From NCBI GenBank assembly GCA_963711465.1, contig CAVQEG010000001.1:2418001-2482000 (forward strand): a stretch of DNA of 64,000 nt, read 5' to 3'. The notes below the pieces were generated by a model. It had not been told where the DNA came from, did not search any database, and saw nothing but the letters and a program-made list of their open reading frames with translations. Shown piece by piece: positions 1-8,648 of the stretch. Both the position numbers and the translations under genes were made by a program. This DNA comes from CAVQEG01 sp963711465 (GTDB taxonomy: Bacteria; Bacteroidota; Ignavibacteria; OLB7). How positions within the stretch are numbered: position 1 is the first letter of the stretch; each line of letters begins with the position of its first letter.

Positions 1-588
1 GAGATCGGGCGTGGCAAACGGAATCCAGCCGCGGTCGACCAGGCGGCTCATGGCGAAATTGATGAGCGCGAGCTCCAGCAGGGCGCCTTCATTTTTCAGG
101 TAATAGAACTTCGCACCGCTGACGCGGGCGGCGGAATCGAAGTCGATCAGATCGAGGCGGGCGCCGATCTCCAGATGATCCGGCGCGTCGTCGGGCAGTT
201 CGGGTGCAGCTCCGATGGTGTCGAGCACGCGGCCCTCGCCTTCGACGCCGGAGGGAACGTCGGGGTGGATAAGGTTTGGAATTGCACGCGCCTCACGCTC
301 GAGTTCCTCCGAGACGCCGACCATTTCATTTTCGATTGCGGCAATTTCCTCCTTGAGTTCGCGGCCGCGCTCGATCAACCGCGAGCGCTCATCGGGCTCG
401 AGCTTTCCCTTCATCGCGCGCGAGTTCTCGTTGCGTTCGGAGCGGAGTCCTTCGAGCCGCTGCTGCACATCGGTGCGGCGCTGATAGAGTGCTGCGACGC
501 GGTCGGGATCGGCGTTACGAACGCCACGGCGACGGATCGAGGAGCGGACCAGCTCTGCATTGTCGCGAATGAACTTCAGGTCGAGCAT
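1..588 (-). CDS. serS: Seryl-tRNA synthetase, N-terminal part (cut by window edge)
   Basis: Cytoplasmic enzyme that charges tRNA-Ser with serine using ATP. The reverse-strand frame opens with MLDLKFIRDNAELVR, the classic SerS N-terminus, and runs 196 codons without a stop to the window edge. What is visible is the N-terminal long antiparallel coiled-coil arm that grips the tRNA-Ser variable arm (about residues 1-110, rich in E/R/L heptads) and the start of the class II catalytic domain (SGAKFYYLKNEGALLELAL). Motifs 2 and 3 lie outside the window. The start is fixed by homology at the ATG complementary to 586-588. The gene stands alone here, with a perfect hairpin about 36 bp upstream. Confidence 0.95.
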   Translation of the reverse strand, partial: MLDLKFIRDNAELVRSSIRRRGVRNADPDRVAALYQRRTDVQQRLEGLRSERNENSRAMKGKLEPDERSRLIERGRELKEEIAAIENEMVGVSEELEREARAIPNLIHPDVPSGVEGEGRVLDTIGAAPELPDDAPDHLEIGARLDLIDFDSAARVSGAKFYYLKNEGALLELALINFAMSRLVDRGWIPFATPDL

Positions 589-623
589 TGTCGAGATGAT
601 TTGAATTGAATCCGGTAGTGTCA

Positions 624-649
624 CGGGCGCCACGAATATATGGCGCCCG
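624..649. promoter_or_regulatory. Perfect 9-bp inverted repeat upstream of serS
   Basis: CGGGCGCCA (624-632) and TGGCGCCCG (641-649) flank the 8-base loop CGAATATA. Read on the reverse strand, the loop is TATATTCG, which resembles the -7 element (TAnnTTTG) of Bacteroidota promoters. The site could be the serS promoter overlapped by an operator, or a leader hairpin. There is no clear T-tract, so a terminator is less likely. Confidence 0.4.
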
Positions 650-1286
650 CACTGTGGAATCTTATGACGAGTTTATTAGTTTTGCCCCGTTTAGGAACCG
701 GTTCCGGCGCCGCATGGTGGCGGGATCGGTTTCGTGTCAGACGCTCGGCGGCAATGCCCAGCCGCCCGCATCACGAACATCGCACGATCGAATCCCGAGC
801 AGTAGTGACCACGCCGAAACGCGGTCGACCGACCTCCTGGTGAGGCACGGCGACCTGCGGGCATTGCATTGGCGTGCGTTCGGACGGAGGGACGCTCAGT
901 CAGGAGGGCGCCCGTAGCGACCGCTTCGATCGGGAGGCGGGGTCGATCCGTACCGCGCGGCTTCGGGCCGCGGATTCGACGAACGGGGTGGTCTGTCAGG
1001 GACTGCAACGGCGATGACGACTGATGGGGCAGGGCCGGCGACCACACCGGGCAGCGGCGTGGTCGGCATCGGCGCCGAGAATCGACGCGGGCATCTCGAG
1101 GGCACTTCTCGTTCGTCCGGCGGCCCAGACGGGACGCGACGCGACGCCGAACTGCAGCGGCGTTCGGGCCGTCCTCCGCCATTGGCGATCCGGTAACCAC
1201 CCGACTGTCCGTCATCTTCCACGCTGCTCCGGCATCGGATCCTCACCCCGTCGGAATCCGTGGCAGCACCAATCAAGTGTGGTTCC
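650..1286. other. Non-coding stretch, no supported gene
   Basis: About 640 bp between serS and the next gene. Open frames exist on both strands but their translations are Arg/Pro/Ser-rich frame shadows without recognisable domains. The only notable element is a perfect 12-bp palindrome, GGAACCGGTTCC, at 694-705. Confidence 0.5.
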
Positions 1287-1835
1287 ATGTACGTACGCTG
1301 GAAAGTACGCAAGCTGAGCAAGCGCGGGTCGCAGGGGCCCGCTCGACGGGCGTTCTACGCCGTCGTCGCCGAATGCTCCCGCGTCGACGGAAAGCCGCGA
1401 CAGAAGGTGATCAAGTATCTCGGCAGAATTCACGAACAGAGCATCGCCGATCCCGCGGAACGCCTCGAGTTCTGGAAGTCTGCCCTGGGTAAGCTCGACG
1501 AACTCGACATCGAGAGCGCCATCCGCTCGAAGCTCGAGAGCAAGATGTCGGAAGTCGTTCCACGGCCGTCGAACCTCCGTCGCTCCCGGAATGGCGCGGC
1601 CCGGCCGGCCGCGCCGTCGAAGAAGTCCGCAACGACCGCGGCACGCTCCGCCGCCAGCGGCACCAACGGGCGCGGCGGATCGAGATCGACCGCATCGACG
1701 TCAGCCACGACGCGCTCCGCCTCGAAATCGAAGTCCGGAACGACACGCGCGACGTCGAAGAAGCGCACAGCCGGATCGGCTGCGCCCAGGAAAAAGTCCA
1801 CCGCCGGAACATCGGCCGGCTCCCGTCGCCGCTGA
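1287..1835 (+). CDS. Unknown protein with transposase-like N-terminus and histone-H1-like basic tail
   Basis: About 182 residues. The first ~75 residues (MYVRWKVRKLSKRG..., RQKVIKYLGRI) resemble the N-terminal segment found at the start of IS1634/IS4-type transposases, where the protein advertises its repeated lysine/arginine strands and a 'KVIKYLGRI' turn. No catalytic DDE domain follows. From about residue 95 to the end the protein is a low-complexity Ala/Ser/Thr/Lys/Arg tail with SKK, PSKKS and RKKS patches, like a histone H1 C-terminus, suggesting nucleic-acid binding. I chose the ATG at 1287 because the conserved-looking block begins there; a GTG at 1260 would add nine residues. A strong terminator follows at 1916. 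Function unknown. Confidence 0.6.
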   Translation: MYVRWKVRKLSKRGSQGPARRAFYAVVAECSRVDGKPRQKVIKYLGRIHEQSIADPAERLEFWKSALGKLDELDIESAIRSKLESKMSEVVPRPSNLRRSRNGAARPAAPSKKSATTAARSAASGTNGRGGSRSTASTSATTRSASKSKSGTTRATSKKRTAGSAAPRKKSTAGTSAGSRRR

Positions 1836-1915
1836 TCGCCCTTGGAATGCCGCGCCGGTCGCCGTTGCGACCGGCAGGATTCCGATCCGTCGGATACTCT
1901 CACCCGTGATGTAAC

Positions 1916-1958
1916 GATTCGTAGTGCCGTTCGCGTCGGCACTACGAATCTCTATTTT
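1916..1958. terminator. Strong hairpin terminator
   Basis: A perfect 14-bp stem, GATTCGTAGTGCCG (1916-1929) with CGGCACTACGAATC (1937-1950), has a 7-base loop and is followed by TCTATTTT. It lies 80 bp after the basic-tail protein and separates it from the response regulator. Confidence 0.75.
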
Positions 1959-2005
1959 CAGCGGCACTGGTCCCCCCACTCTCTCCCACATTGTTCCCCC
2001 CAGTG

Positions 2006-2680
2006 ATGCGAATTCTCGTCGTTGAAGACGACCCGAATATTGCGGACGTGATTCGTCGCGGTCTCGTCGCGCAGCACTATTCGGTCGATACCGCCTCCAC
2101 TGGCCCTGAGGGCGAGGAGCTCGCCCTGGTCAATGACTACGATCTGATCATTCTCGACATCCTCCTTCCGGAGAAGGATGGTCGCGAGGTGTGCGCCACA
2201 CTGCGCGAAGCGAGTCTGAGCACACCCATCCTCATGCTCTCCGCGCTCGGTTCGGCCGAGGAGGTGATCGCCGGTCTCGATGCCGGTGCCGACGACTACC
2301 TCACCAAGCCGTTCCACTTCGGTGTGCTGCTCGCTCGCGTGCGATCGCTGAGCAGACGGCAGTCCGAGCAGAAGACATCCACGCTGCAGGTCGACGACCT
2401 CGTGCTCGATACCGCCCGACGTCGCATCACCCGCGGCGACCGGGAGATCACCCTCACCGCCAAAGAGTTCGCCCTCCTCGAATACCTGATGATGAACGAA
2501 GGTCGCGTCGTTTCGCGACAGCAGATCAGCGAACATGTGTGGGATATGAATTTCGATCCGCAGTCGAACATCATCGACTCGTTCATCCGATTCCTTCGGC
2601 AGAAGATCGACAAGGACTTCGACCATCCGCTGATCCACACCGTGCGCGGCGTCGGTTACCGCTTCTCGGCCGACGAGTAG
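2006..2680 (+). CDS. OmpR/PhoB-family response regulator (orphan)
   Basis: Two-component transcription regulator of 224 residues. The receiver domain (residues 1-118) has the acidic pair D8/D9, phospho-acceptor D51 in LIILDILLPEKDG, S79 and K101 (LTKPF). The C-terminal winged-helix DNA-binding domain (about 128-222) has the OmpR signature LTAKEFALLEYL and ends HTVRGVGYRF. The ATG at 2006 (MRILVVEDD) is preferred over a TTG at 1991. No histidine kinase lies beside it, so the partner and signal are unknown; overall similarity is to CusR/CopR-like regulators. Its last 25 bases overlap the tail of the convergent methyltransferase gene. Confidence 0.92.
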   Translation: MRILVVEDDPNIADVIRRGLVAQHYSVDTASTGPEGEELALVNDYDLIILDILLPEKDGREVCATLREASLSTPILMLSALGSAEEVIAGLDAGADDYLTKPFHFGVLLARVRSLSRRQSEQKTSTLQVDDLVLDTARRRITRGDREITLTAKEFALLEYLMMNEGRVVSRQQISEHVWDMNFDPQSNIIDSFIRFLRQKIDKDFDHPLIHTVRGVGYRFSADE

Positions 2681-3870
2681 CTCCCCAGGCCGCTGCCCAC
2701 CCGCAGTACCGCCGCGTGCAGATACCCCGTTTCCGGCATCATCGGATGGACCGGATGGTCCGGCGCCGCACCCCGCTCCTCCAGAATCACCGCCGTTCTC
2801 CCCGCGCGCCCGAGCGACTCTCGCACGATCTCGTGGAACGTCTCGCTGGTGAGATGATGCGAACAGGTGGAGAAGAACGCCACGCCCTCGTCGGCGAGCA
2901 CCCCGAGTCCCAGCGTCAGCAGCTCGACGTACCGGCGGCGGGCAGCCGCCACATGCTTCTTCGAGCGTGCGAACGGCGGTGGGTCCATGATCACCATATC
3001 CGCGCGCGCGTCACCCGCGGCACGTTCACGCAGCCACGCAAAGGAATCGGAGACCTGAATGGTGATCTTCTGCAGACCGTTGAGCTCGGCGTTGCGTCGC
3101 GCTGCGGCAGCCGCGACGTCCGACGACTCCACGGCGATGACTTCCCGCGCGCCCGCATCCAATGCGTGCAGCGCAAAGCCGCCGGTATTCGCGAACAGAT
3201 CGAGCACCCGCCCGCCCGGAGCGTACCGGCGCATCGCAATGCGATTCTCCCGCTGGTCGAGGTAGAACCCCGTCTTCTGCGCGCCGAGCGGATCGACCTC
3301 GAATCGCAGCATGCCGTCGGTGATCTCCTGCACACCCGCGTCGCCGCGCACCACGCCGACACGTTCGGGCAGTCCCTCGAGCGATCGTCCGGCGTGGTCG
3401 TTGCGTTCGACGACGCCCTCGATGCCTTCGAGCTCCATCAGCGCGTCGAAGAGATGATCGCGACGCTGGTCCATTCCGGCCGCAGCGATCTGCACCACGG
3501 CCGTCGATTCGTAGCGATCGACAATGACGCCGGGAACCGCATCGGATTCCGAATGCAGCAGCCGATAGGTCCGGGCGCCCGGATAGAGCCGTTCGCGCAG
3601 ACGAACCGCGGAGGCGATGCGTTCGGCGAACCAGGCGGCGTCGACCTCGCGCGCCTCGCCGTCGGTCATCCGCACGGCTATCAGTGAATGCGGGTTGTAC
3701 AGACCGACGCCAAGCGTCGGGCCGTGGTGGGCCACGACGCGAACGAGCGAGCCGACGCCCGCCTCGCCGTCGACGCGGGCGATTTCGTTGCTGAACACCC
3801 AGGCGTGTCCGCGCCGGACCCTGCGGTCTTCACGCGGCCGGAGCGTGACCGTTGGAAGCGACTGCTGCAT
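2656..3870 (-). CDS. rlmI: Class I rRNA (cytosine-5) methyltransferase, RlmI family
   Basis: 404 residues, the normal length for RlmI, which methylates C1962 of 23S rRNA using SAM. An N-terminal PUA-like RNA-binding domain (about 3-75, VRRGHAWVFSNEI) is followed by QKTGFYLDQR (198-207), the SAM-binding motif VLDLFANTGGFALHAL (about 222-237), the DPPPF motif (296-300) and the TCSHHL loop (335-340) that carries the catalytic Cys in this family. The start MQQSLPTVTL is the first ATG and fits the family. The gene is convergent with the response regulator, sharing 25 bp, and lies 36 bp after the CPBP protease on the same strand, so the two are probably co-transcribed. The exact target base is inferred from the family. 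Confidence 0.9.
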   Translation of the reverse strand: MQQSLPTVTLRPREDRRVRRGHAWVFSNEIARVDGEAGVGSLVRVVAHHGPTLGVGLYNPHSLIAVRMTDGEAREVDAAWFAERIASAVRLRERLYPGARTYRLLHSESDAVPGVIVDRYESTAVVQIAAAGMDQRRDHLFDALMELEGIEGVVERNDHAGRSLEGLPERVGVVRGDAGVQEITDGMLRFEVDPLGAQKTGFYLDQRENRIAMRRYAPGGRVLDLFANTGGFALHALDAGAREVIAVESSDVAAAAARRNAELNGLQKITIQVSDSFAWLRERAAGDARADMVIMDPPPFARSKKHVAAARRRYVELLTLGLGVLADEGVAFFSTCSHHLTSETFHEIVRESLGRAGRTAVILEERGAAPDHPVHPMMPETGYLHAAVLRVGSGLGSYSSAEKR

Positions 3871-3906
3871 GCGATTGTCGAGAGTGGAACGGTGTGCGGT
3901 ACGGAA

Positions 3907-4893
3907 TTAATCCGGCTCGGCCGGCGAATCGGCATCGGGCCGGGGAACGTCGGCTTCCGACAGATCAACGGGGTCATCCTCGCCGCCCGACGCACCGATT
4001 GCGGCCGTCCCGGATGATGGAGGCACTGCCTGCGGAGGCACTGCCTGCGGAGGCACGGGCGTGCGCTGTTGCGCAATCCATCGGATGACGAAGACGAAGA
4101 GCGCAAGGGAGACCCCCAGCGTGGCGATGCCGAAGGGATTGCCGAAGTCGATGGCGCTCACATCTTCGGTCCGTGCATGCGGGCCGGCGGCGATCAGCGC
4201 GACGATATTTGCTGCGTTGAACAGGAAGTGCCCCGCGACGGCGGGCAGGATGCTGCGCGATGACCATGCGACGTATCCGAGGAACGCACCGAGCGCCGAG
4301 AGCACCACGAAGTCGATCGGATTCAGATGAACCGCACCGAAGATCGCGCCGCCGACGAGCACTGCAACCCACGGTCGCATCACCCGTTCCAGCGTCCGCT
4401 GCACCATTCCACGAAACAGCATCTCCTCACAGATCGCCGGGGCGAATGCGCCGGTGACAAACGAGCTGACGATCGCCAGCGCGCCGGTTCCGCCGAGCAG
4501 TCCGCCGATCGCCTGCTGGTAGGACTGCTGGAATTCGTGGTAGCGCTCGAGCAGACTCTGCGGCACGAGCACGACTTCCTGGAACCACAGGTACCCCTGC
4601 AGCAGCGGCCACAGCGCGAGCATGCCGACGATGGTGGCACCGATGATGCCGAGGGTCGTCCCTCGCAGCCGCAGCAGCTCCCGCAACGACAGCTCCTGGT
4701 AGCGCGCCAGCCAGAGCGTCGGCAGCAGCATCAGCACGAACTGCGACAGCCCGAGCACCAGCAGCGTGAACGGTCTGTCACCCAGCGCCAGCATCAGTGC
4801 GCTGGCTCCGAACTGGTAGACGACCGTCACGACGGCCGCTGCCGAGAGCGCGAAGCGTAGCGGTGAATCCTTCCCCGTTGCCTGGTCGTTCAT
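3907..4893 (-). CDS. CPBP-family intramembrane glutamic protease
   Basis: 328-residue polytopic inner-membrane protein of the CAAX-prenyl-protease/bacteriocin-processing (CPBP, Abi) family. It has about seven hydrophobic segments. The catalytic motif EEMLFRG lies at about 156-162, with the conserved histidines at about 189 (GAVHLNPIDF) and 222 (GHFLFNAAN). The C-terminus is a soluble Pro/Ala/Asp-rich tail in which PPQAV is repeated, encoded by a perfect 15-bp tandem DNA repeat at 4021-4055. Its substrate cannot be told. It is divergent from the next gene, with 75 bp between starts. Confidence 0.88.
   Translation of the reverse strand: MNDQATGKDSPLRFALSAAAVVTVVYQFGASALMLALGDRPFTLLVLGLSQFVLMLLPTLWLARYQELSLRELLRLRGTTLGIIGATIVGMLALWPLLQGYLWFQEVVLVPQSLLERYHEFQQSYQQAIGGLLGGTGALAIVSSFVTGAFAPAICEEMLFRGMVQRTLERVMRPWVAVLVGGAIFGAVHLNPIDFVVLSALGAFLGYVAWSSRSILPAVAGHFLFNAANIVALIAAGPHARTEDVSAIDFGNPFGIATLGVSLALFVFVIRWIAQQRTPVPPQAVPPQAVPPSSGTAAIGASGGEDDPVDLSEADVPRPDADSPAEPD
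4021..4056. repeat. 15-bp tandem repeat inside the CPBP gene
   Basis: AGGCACTGCCTGCGG occurs at 4021-4035 and again at 4036-4050, followed by a partial third copy (AGGCAC). On the coding strand it encodes the PPQAV repeat in the flexible tail. Confidence 0.85.
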
Positions 4894-4968
4894 AGTTTGT
4901 CGCGATACCGAATCTCCTCGTCCCCTAAGTTATTACGCCCGACCTCCGCACATCCGAACTCCACGCCG

Positions 4969-6390
4969 ATGAAACATACCGTATCCGAACGCGCGCTCTC
5001 CCTGGTCGAAAAGCAGATTCCGAAGCTGAAGGGCAGCGTCACACCGCAGGACGCCGCTACCGCCACCGGCATCACCGTCTCTGAAGCACAGGATGCACTG
5101 ACACGTCTGATGGAACTCTACGTCACGCGCGTCAGCTACGACGAGCAGGGCAGCATCCTCTTCGCGTTCGAAATGCCGCTTCGCCGGCGTGGCACCAAGA
5201 CCGCCGCAGAACGATGGGAGGACATGAAGGACTCGCTCTGGCGCGGGTTCAAAGTCTTCTTCAAGCTGTGGACCGGGCTGATGCTCATCGTCTACTTCGT
5301 CGTGATGGTCGCGCTCGTCCTGGCCCTGGTGGTCGCTCAGAGCTCCTCTCGCGATGACCGCGACCGGCGTGGCGGGATGAACCCCGGCGTCCTGCTCGGC
5401 GGCCTCTTCCGCATGTTCGCCGAAGGCATGCAGTTCGCCTTCTGGACACGTGCAATGTCGCCCGTCGGATACGCCTATGACAGCTACGGCTACCGCCATC
5501 GCGAAATCCAGACGCCGCGCGCCAAGCGGGGAAACAAGGACGAGAAGTCGTTCATCATCGCGATCTACGACCTGGCGCTCGGACCCGAACGCGCCGAAGC
5601 CGATCCGCTCGAGAACGAACGGGAGGTCGCCGCGTTCCTCCGCTCCGAGCACGGCGTGCTTACTCCGACCGAAATCGTGGGACTCTCCGGCGGCACGCTC
5701 GACCAGGCCGAGGAGCGTATGGCCGACTACCTCGTGCGCTTTCAGGGCGATCCGGTGATCACCGACGAAGGTGTCGTCATCGGCGAATTCGAGTCGCTGC
5801 TCTCCGGAAGCGTCAGCTCCGATGCCGAAGGACACGTCGTCGCATACTGGGACGAATACGAAGCCCCCTACCGCCACTCCGGCAATTCCTCGAGCCGCAA
5901 CGGAATCATCCTCTTCATGGTCGCCTTCACCGGCGTGGTCGGTGTCGGACTGCTGGCCGGAGGACTCAACACCCTCTCGATCTATTCCGGATTCTTCCTG
6001 ACCGGTGCGGCGGCCGTTCTGCTCGGCTGGATTCCCATCGCCTACTCCGTTCTCTTCCTCGCCATCTCCGCGCTTCGCCTGCCCGTCGTTCGCAGGCACG
6101 AGGCCGAACGGCTGAAGCGCAATCGACAGAAGAAGGTGATGCGCGCGATCTTCCGCGGCCGGCTCTGGCGCGATACCGCCGACCAGATCTACTTCGCCAT
6201 GGTGTCCATGGGTGAAAAGGATATCACCCGCGAACAGGTGCCGGGAATTCTCGAATCAATTCTCCCCAGTCTCCAGGGCTCCATCGAACTGACCGAAGAA
6301 GGCGAACCGCTGTATGTATTTCCACGACTCGAACGGGAGGTCGATGCAGTCGAAACGCGCAGGAAGCAGTTGGGAACGGGCGGGAAGTGA
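4969..6390 (+). CDS. Unknown membrane protein with winged-helix-like cytoplasmic domains
   Basis: 473 residues with no family I recognise. Visible layout: an N-terminal helical domain (about 8-70) resembling a winged helix (TPQDAATATGITVSEAQDALTRL); a hydrophobic segment (about 92-118); a Tyr/Gly-rich stretch; a second winged-helix-like domain (about 200-275, LTPTEIVGLSGGTLDQAEERM...); two further hydrophobic segments (about 315-375); and a third helical repeat at the end (DITREQVPGILESILPSLQG). The three soluble segments look like diverged copies of one fold. The ATG at 4969 is used, since codons upstream read through promoter-like DNA. It is divergent from the CPBP protease. Confidence 0.75.
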   Translation: MKHTVSERALSLVEKQIPKLKGSVTPQDAATATGITVSEAQDALTRLMELYVTRVSYDEQGSILFAFEMPLRRRGTKTAAERWEDMKDSLWRGFKVFFKLWTGLMLIVYFVVMVALVLALVVAQSSSRDDRDRRGGMNPGVLLGGLFRMFAEGMQFAFWTRAMSPVGYAYDSYGYRHREIQTPRAKRGNKDEKSFIIAIYDLALGPERAEADPLENEREVAAFLRSEHGVLTPTEIVGLSGGTLDQAEERMADYLVRFQGDPVITDEGVVIGEFESLLSGSVSSDAEGHVVAYWDEYEAPYRHSGNSSSRNGIILFMVAFTGVVGVGLLAGGLNTLSIYSGFFLTGAAAVLLGWIPIAYSVLFLAISALRLPVVRRHEAERLKRNRQKKVMRAIFRGRLWRDTADQIYFAMVSMGEKDITREQVPGILESILPSLQGSIELTEEGEPLYVFPRLEREVDAVETRRKQLGTGGK

Positions 6391-6459
6391 GAATTCAGGG
6401 CCGCGGGCGTCAGCCGGATCGATGGGCAGCGCAGCAGTTGACCGTACTTCAAGCGTCTG

Positions 6460-7665
6460 CTAGGCGGCGCCGGCACGTTCGACGAGATAGCGGTAGGCCA
6501 CCCAGGCAAGCAGAGCCGAACCGAGCGGAAGAATCGATTCGTCAGGCGTGAAGCGGCTGTTGTGCAGTCCGCCCTGGCAGCCCTGCTCGCGACTGCCGGC
6601 GCCGATCCACCAGAACGTCCCCGGAATCTTCTGCAGGTAGTAGGCGAAGTCCTCGGCGGCCATGATCGGCGGATGGGCGTAGACATGGTCTGCGCCGAGC
6701 AGCTCGCGGGCGGCATCACGGGCAAATCCCGTCGCCCACGGATCGTTCTCCAGCGCCGGATATCCGAGCCGGATCTCCAGATCGTACGTGCACCCGCTGC
6801 CCTCGCACACACCCGCGACCACACGGGCGATCCGCTCATGCGTCGCACGCCGCCACCCCTCGTCCATCGCGCGAAACGTACCCTCGAGCCGGACCTCGTC
6901 GGGAATGATGTTCGTCGTCGTCCCTCCCTCGATCCGGCCGATGGTCAGCACTCCCGGGCGGAAGGGATCGAGCGTCCGGCTGACGATCTTCTGCAGTGAG
7001 GTGACGACTTCGCAGGCGGTGAGAATCGGATCGACCGACAGGTGCGGCATCGCGCCGTGTCCGCCGGTACCCCGAATCGTGATGTACAGTTCGTCGGCCG
7101 AGGCCATCATCGTACCGGGACAGAATCCGACGTGGCCGGCGTCGATCATCGGAGCGACGTGCTGTCCGAAGATCGCCTCGACGTGCGGCTCTTCGAGCGC
7201 GCCCTGGTCGATCATCTCGGGCGCACCACCCGGAATCTTCTCCTCACTCGGCTGCAGCAGCACTTTGACCGAACCCGGAAGCGAGTCGCGCAGTTCGGCG
7301 AGGATCAGCGCGGCACCCAGTGCCATGGTCGTATGCGTGTCGTGGCCGCAGGCGTGCATCCGGCCCGGATTCTGTGACGCGAACGCGAGCCCGGTCTCCT
7401 CCTGGATCGGAAGCGCGTCCATGTCGCCGCGCAGCGCGACGCAGGGACCCTCGCCACCGCGTATCAATCCAACAACGCCGGTCGTGGCCACACCCGTGCG
7501 AGTTTCGATGCCCGCCTGTTCGAGCACCGAAGCGGCGAGCCGTGCCGTCTCGAACTCCTCGAATGCGAGCTCCGGGTTGGCGTGAATGGCCCGTCGGATC
7601 TCGACGAGGCGATCGGTGCGACGGCGTGCCGCCTCCATGAAGTCGCTCGGGGAGCGTGTGGCCAT
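6460..7665 (-). CDS. M20-family amidohydrolase (N-acyl-amino-acid hydrolase/carboxypeptidase)
   Basis: 401-residue cytoplasmic metal-dependent hydrolase of the M20D (HipO/AbgB/amidohydrolase) group, which removes acyl groups from amino acids or cleaves hippurate-like amides. Metal ligands are visible: C106 and H108 in MHACGHDTHT, E141/E142 in PSEEKIPGGA, H169 in GQHVAP, and the C-terminal GGLHNSRF histidine. RGDMDALP (79-86) and AAEDFAYYL are typical of the family. It is followed by the fatty-acid-type genes transcribed in the same direction. The actual substrate is unknown. Confidence 0.9.
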   Translation of the reverse strand: MATRSPSDFMEAARRRTDRLVEIRRAIHANPELAFEEFETARLAASVLEQAGIETRTGVATTGVVGLIRGGEGPCVALRGDMDALPIQEETGLAFASQNPGRMHACGHDTHTTMALGAALILAELRDSLPGSVKVLLQPSEEKIPGGAPEMIDQGALEEPHVEAIFGQHVAPMIDAGHVGFCPGTMMASADELYITIRGTGGHGAMPHLSVDPILTACEVVTSLQKIVSRTLDPFRPGVLTIGRIEGGTTTNIIPDEVRLEGTFRAMDEGWRRATHERIARVVAGVCEGSGCTYDLEIRLGYPALENDPWATGFARDAARELLGADHVYAHPPIMAAEDFAYYLQKIPGTFWWIGAGSREQGCQGGLHNSRFTPDESILPLGSALLAWVAYRYLVERAGAA

Positions 7666-7730
7666 GGTGGATTGCGATGGATCGTTGGATCAGTGGTCGG
7701 CGCCGTCACCGCAACGGCCCCGTTGGGTGC

Positions 7731-8591
7731 CTACGAATTCGAATAGTCATAGAATCCCCGTCCGCTCTTGCGGCCGAGGTACCCGGCGGCGACCATCTTG
7801 CGCAGCAGGGGACACGGGCGATACTTGTCGTCGCCGAGGTCCCGGTGGAGCACTTCCATGATCGACAGACAGACGTCGAGTCCGATGAAATCGGCGAGCG
7901 TGAGCGGACCCATGGGATGCGCCATTCCCAGCTTCATCACCGTGTCGATCGCCTCCGGCGTGGCGACGCTTTCCATCACGCAGAAGACGGCTTCGTTGAT
8001 CATCGGCATCAGCACTCGGTTGGAGACGAAGCCGGGGTAATCCTGCACCTCGACGGGCATCTTGCCGAGCGATTCGGCCAGGGCATGCACGCGGGCGTAG
8101 GTTTCGTCGCTGGTCGCCAGTCCGCGGATCACCTCGACGAGCTTCATCACCGGCACCGGGTTGAAGAAGTGCATGCCGATCACGTTCTCCGGCCGGTTCG
8201 TGCGCGAGGCGATCTCGGTGATCGAGATCGACGAAGTATTCGACGCCAGAATCGCGCCCGATCGCGAATGCTCTCCGAGCGTGCGGAAGATCTCTCCCTT
8301 GACGCCGGCATCCTCGGTGGCCGCTTCGATGATCAGATCGGCCGAGGGCGCAGCCGCCACGAGATCGGTCGTATGGTGAATTCGCTCCAGCGTCGCATCG
8401 CGATCGGCCTCGGTGATCGTTCCCTTCTTCACCTGTCGATCCAGATTCTTCGCGATCATCGCCATGCCGGCATCGAGCCGGTCCTTGCTGACATCGATGA
8501 GGCCGACGGTCAGACCGCTCTGCGCCATGACGTGGGCGATCCCGTTGCCCATCGTGCCGGCACCGATTACTGCTACGTGCTTGATCTCCAT
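7731..8591 (-). CDS. hbd: 3-hydroxybutyryl-CoA dehydrogenase
   Basis: 286 residues, the usual length of single-function 3-hydroxyacyl-CoA dehydrogenases. It interconverts acetoacetyl-CoA and 3-hydroxybutyryl-CoA with NAD(P)H. The N-terminal Rossmann fold shows GAGTMG (10-15). The catalytic block has ASNTSSISITEIA followed by GMHFFNPVPVMKLVEVI with the conserved His and Glu, and the C-terminal dimer domain has MGPLTLADFIGLDVCL. It lies 57 bp after the thiolase on the same strand, so the two form a short-chain acyl-CoA module. Confidence 0.93.
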   Translation of the reverse strand: MEIKHVAVIGAGTMGNGIAHVMAQSGLTVGLIDVSKDRLDAGMAMIAKNLDRQVKKGTITEADRDATLERIHHTTDLVAAAPSADLIIEAATEDAGVKGEIFRTLGEHSRSGAILASNTSSISITEIASRTNRPENVIGMHFFNPVPVMKLVEVIRGLATSDETYARVHALAESLGKMPVEVQDYPGFVSNRVLMPMINEAVFCVMESVATPEAIDTVMKLGMAHPMGPLTLADFIGLDVCLSIMEVLHRDLGDDKYRPCPLLRKMVAAGYLGRKSGRGFYDYSNS

Positions 8592-8648
8592 TGCTGCTGA
8601 GTCGAGTGTTGAGAACGTGTGTTGAAAGGACGTGGGCGGATTCGACCG

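Noticed and set aside
691..1215. A possible reverse-strand gene of 174 codons in the gap after serS
   Set aside because: No recognisable domain, Arg/Pro-rich, no ribosome-binding site, and competing frames are equally open.
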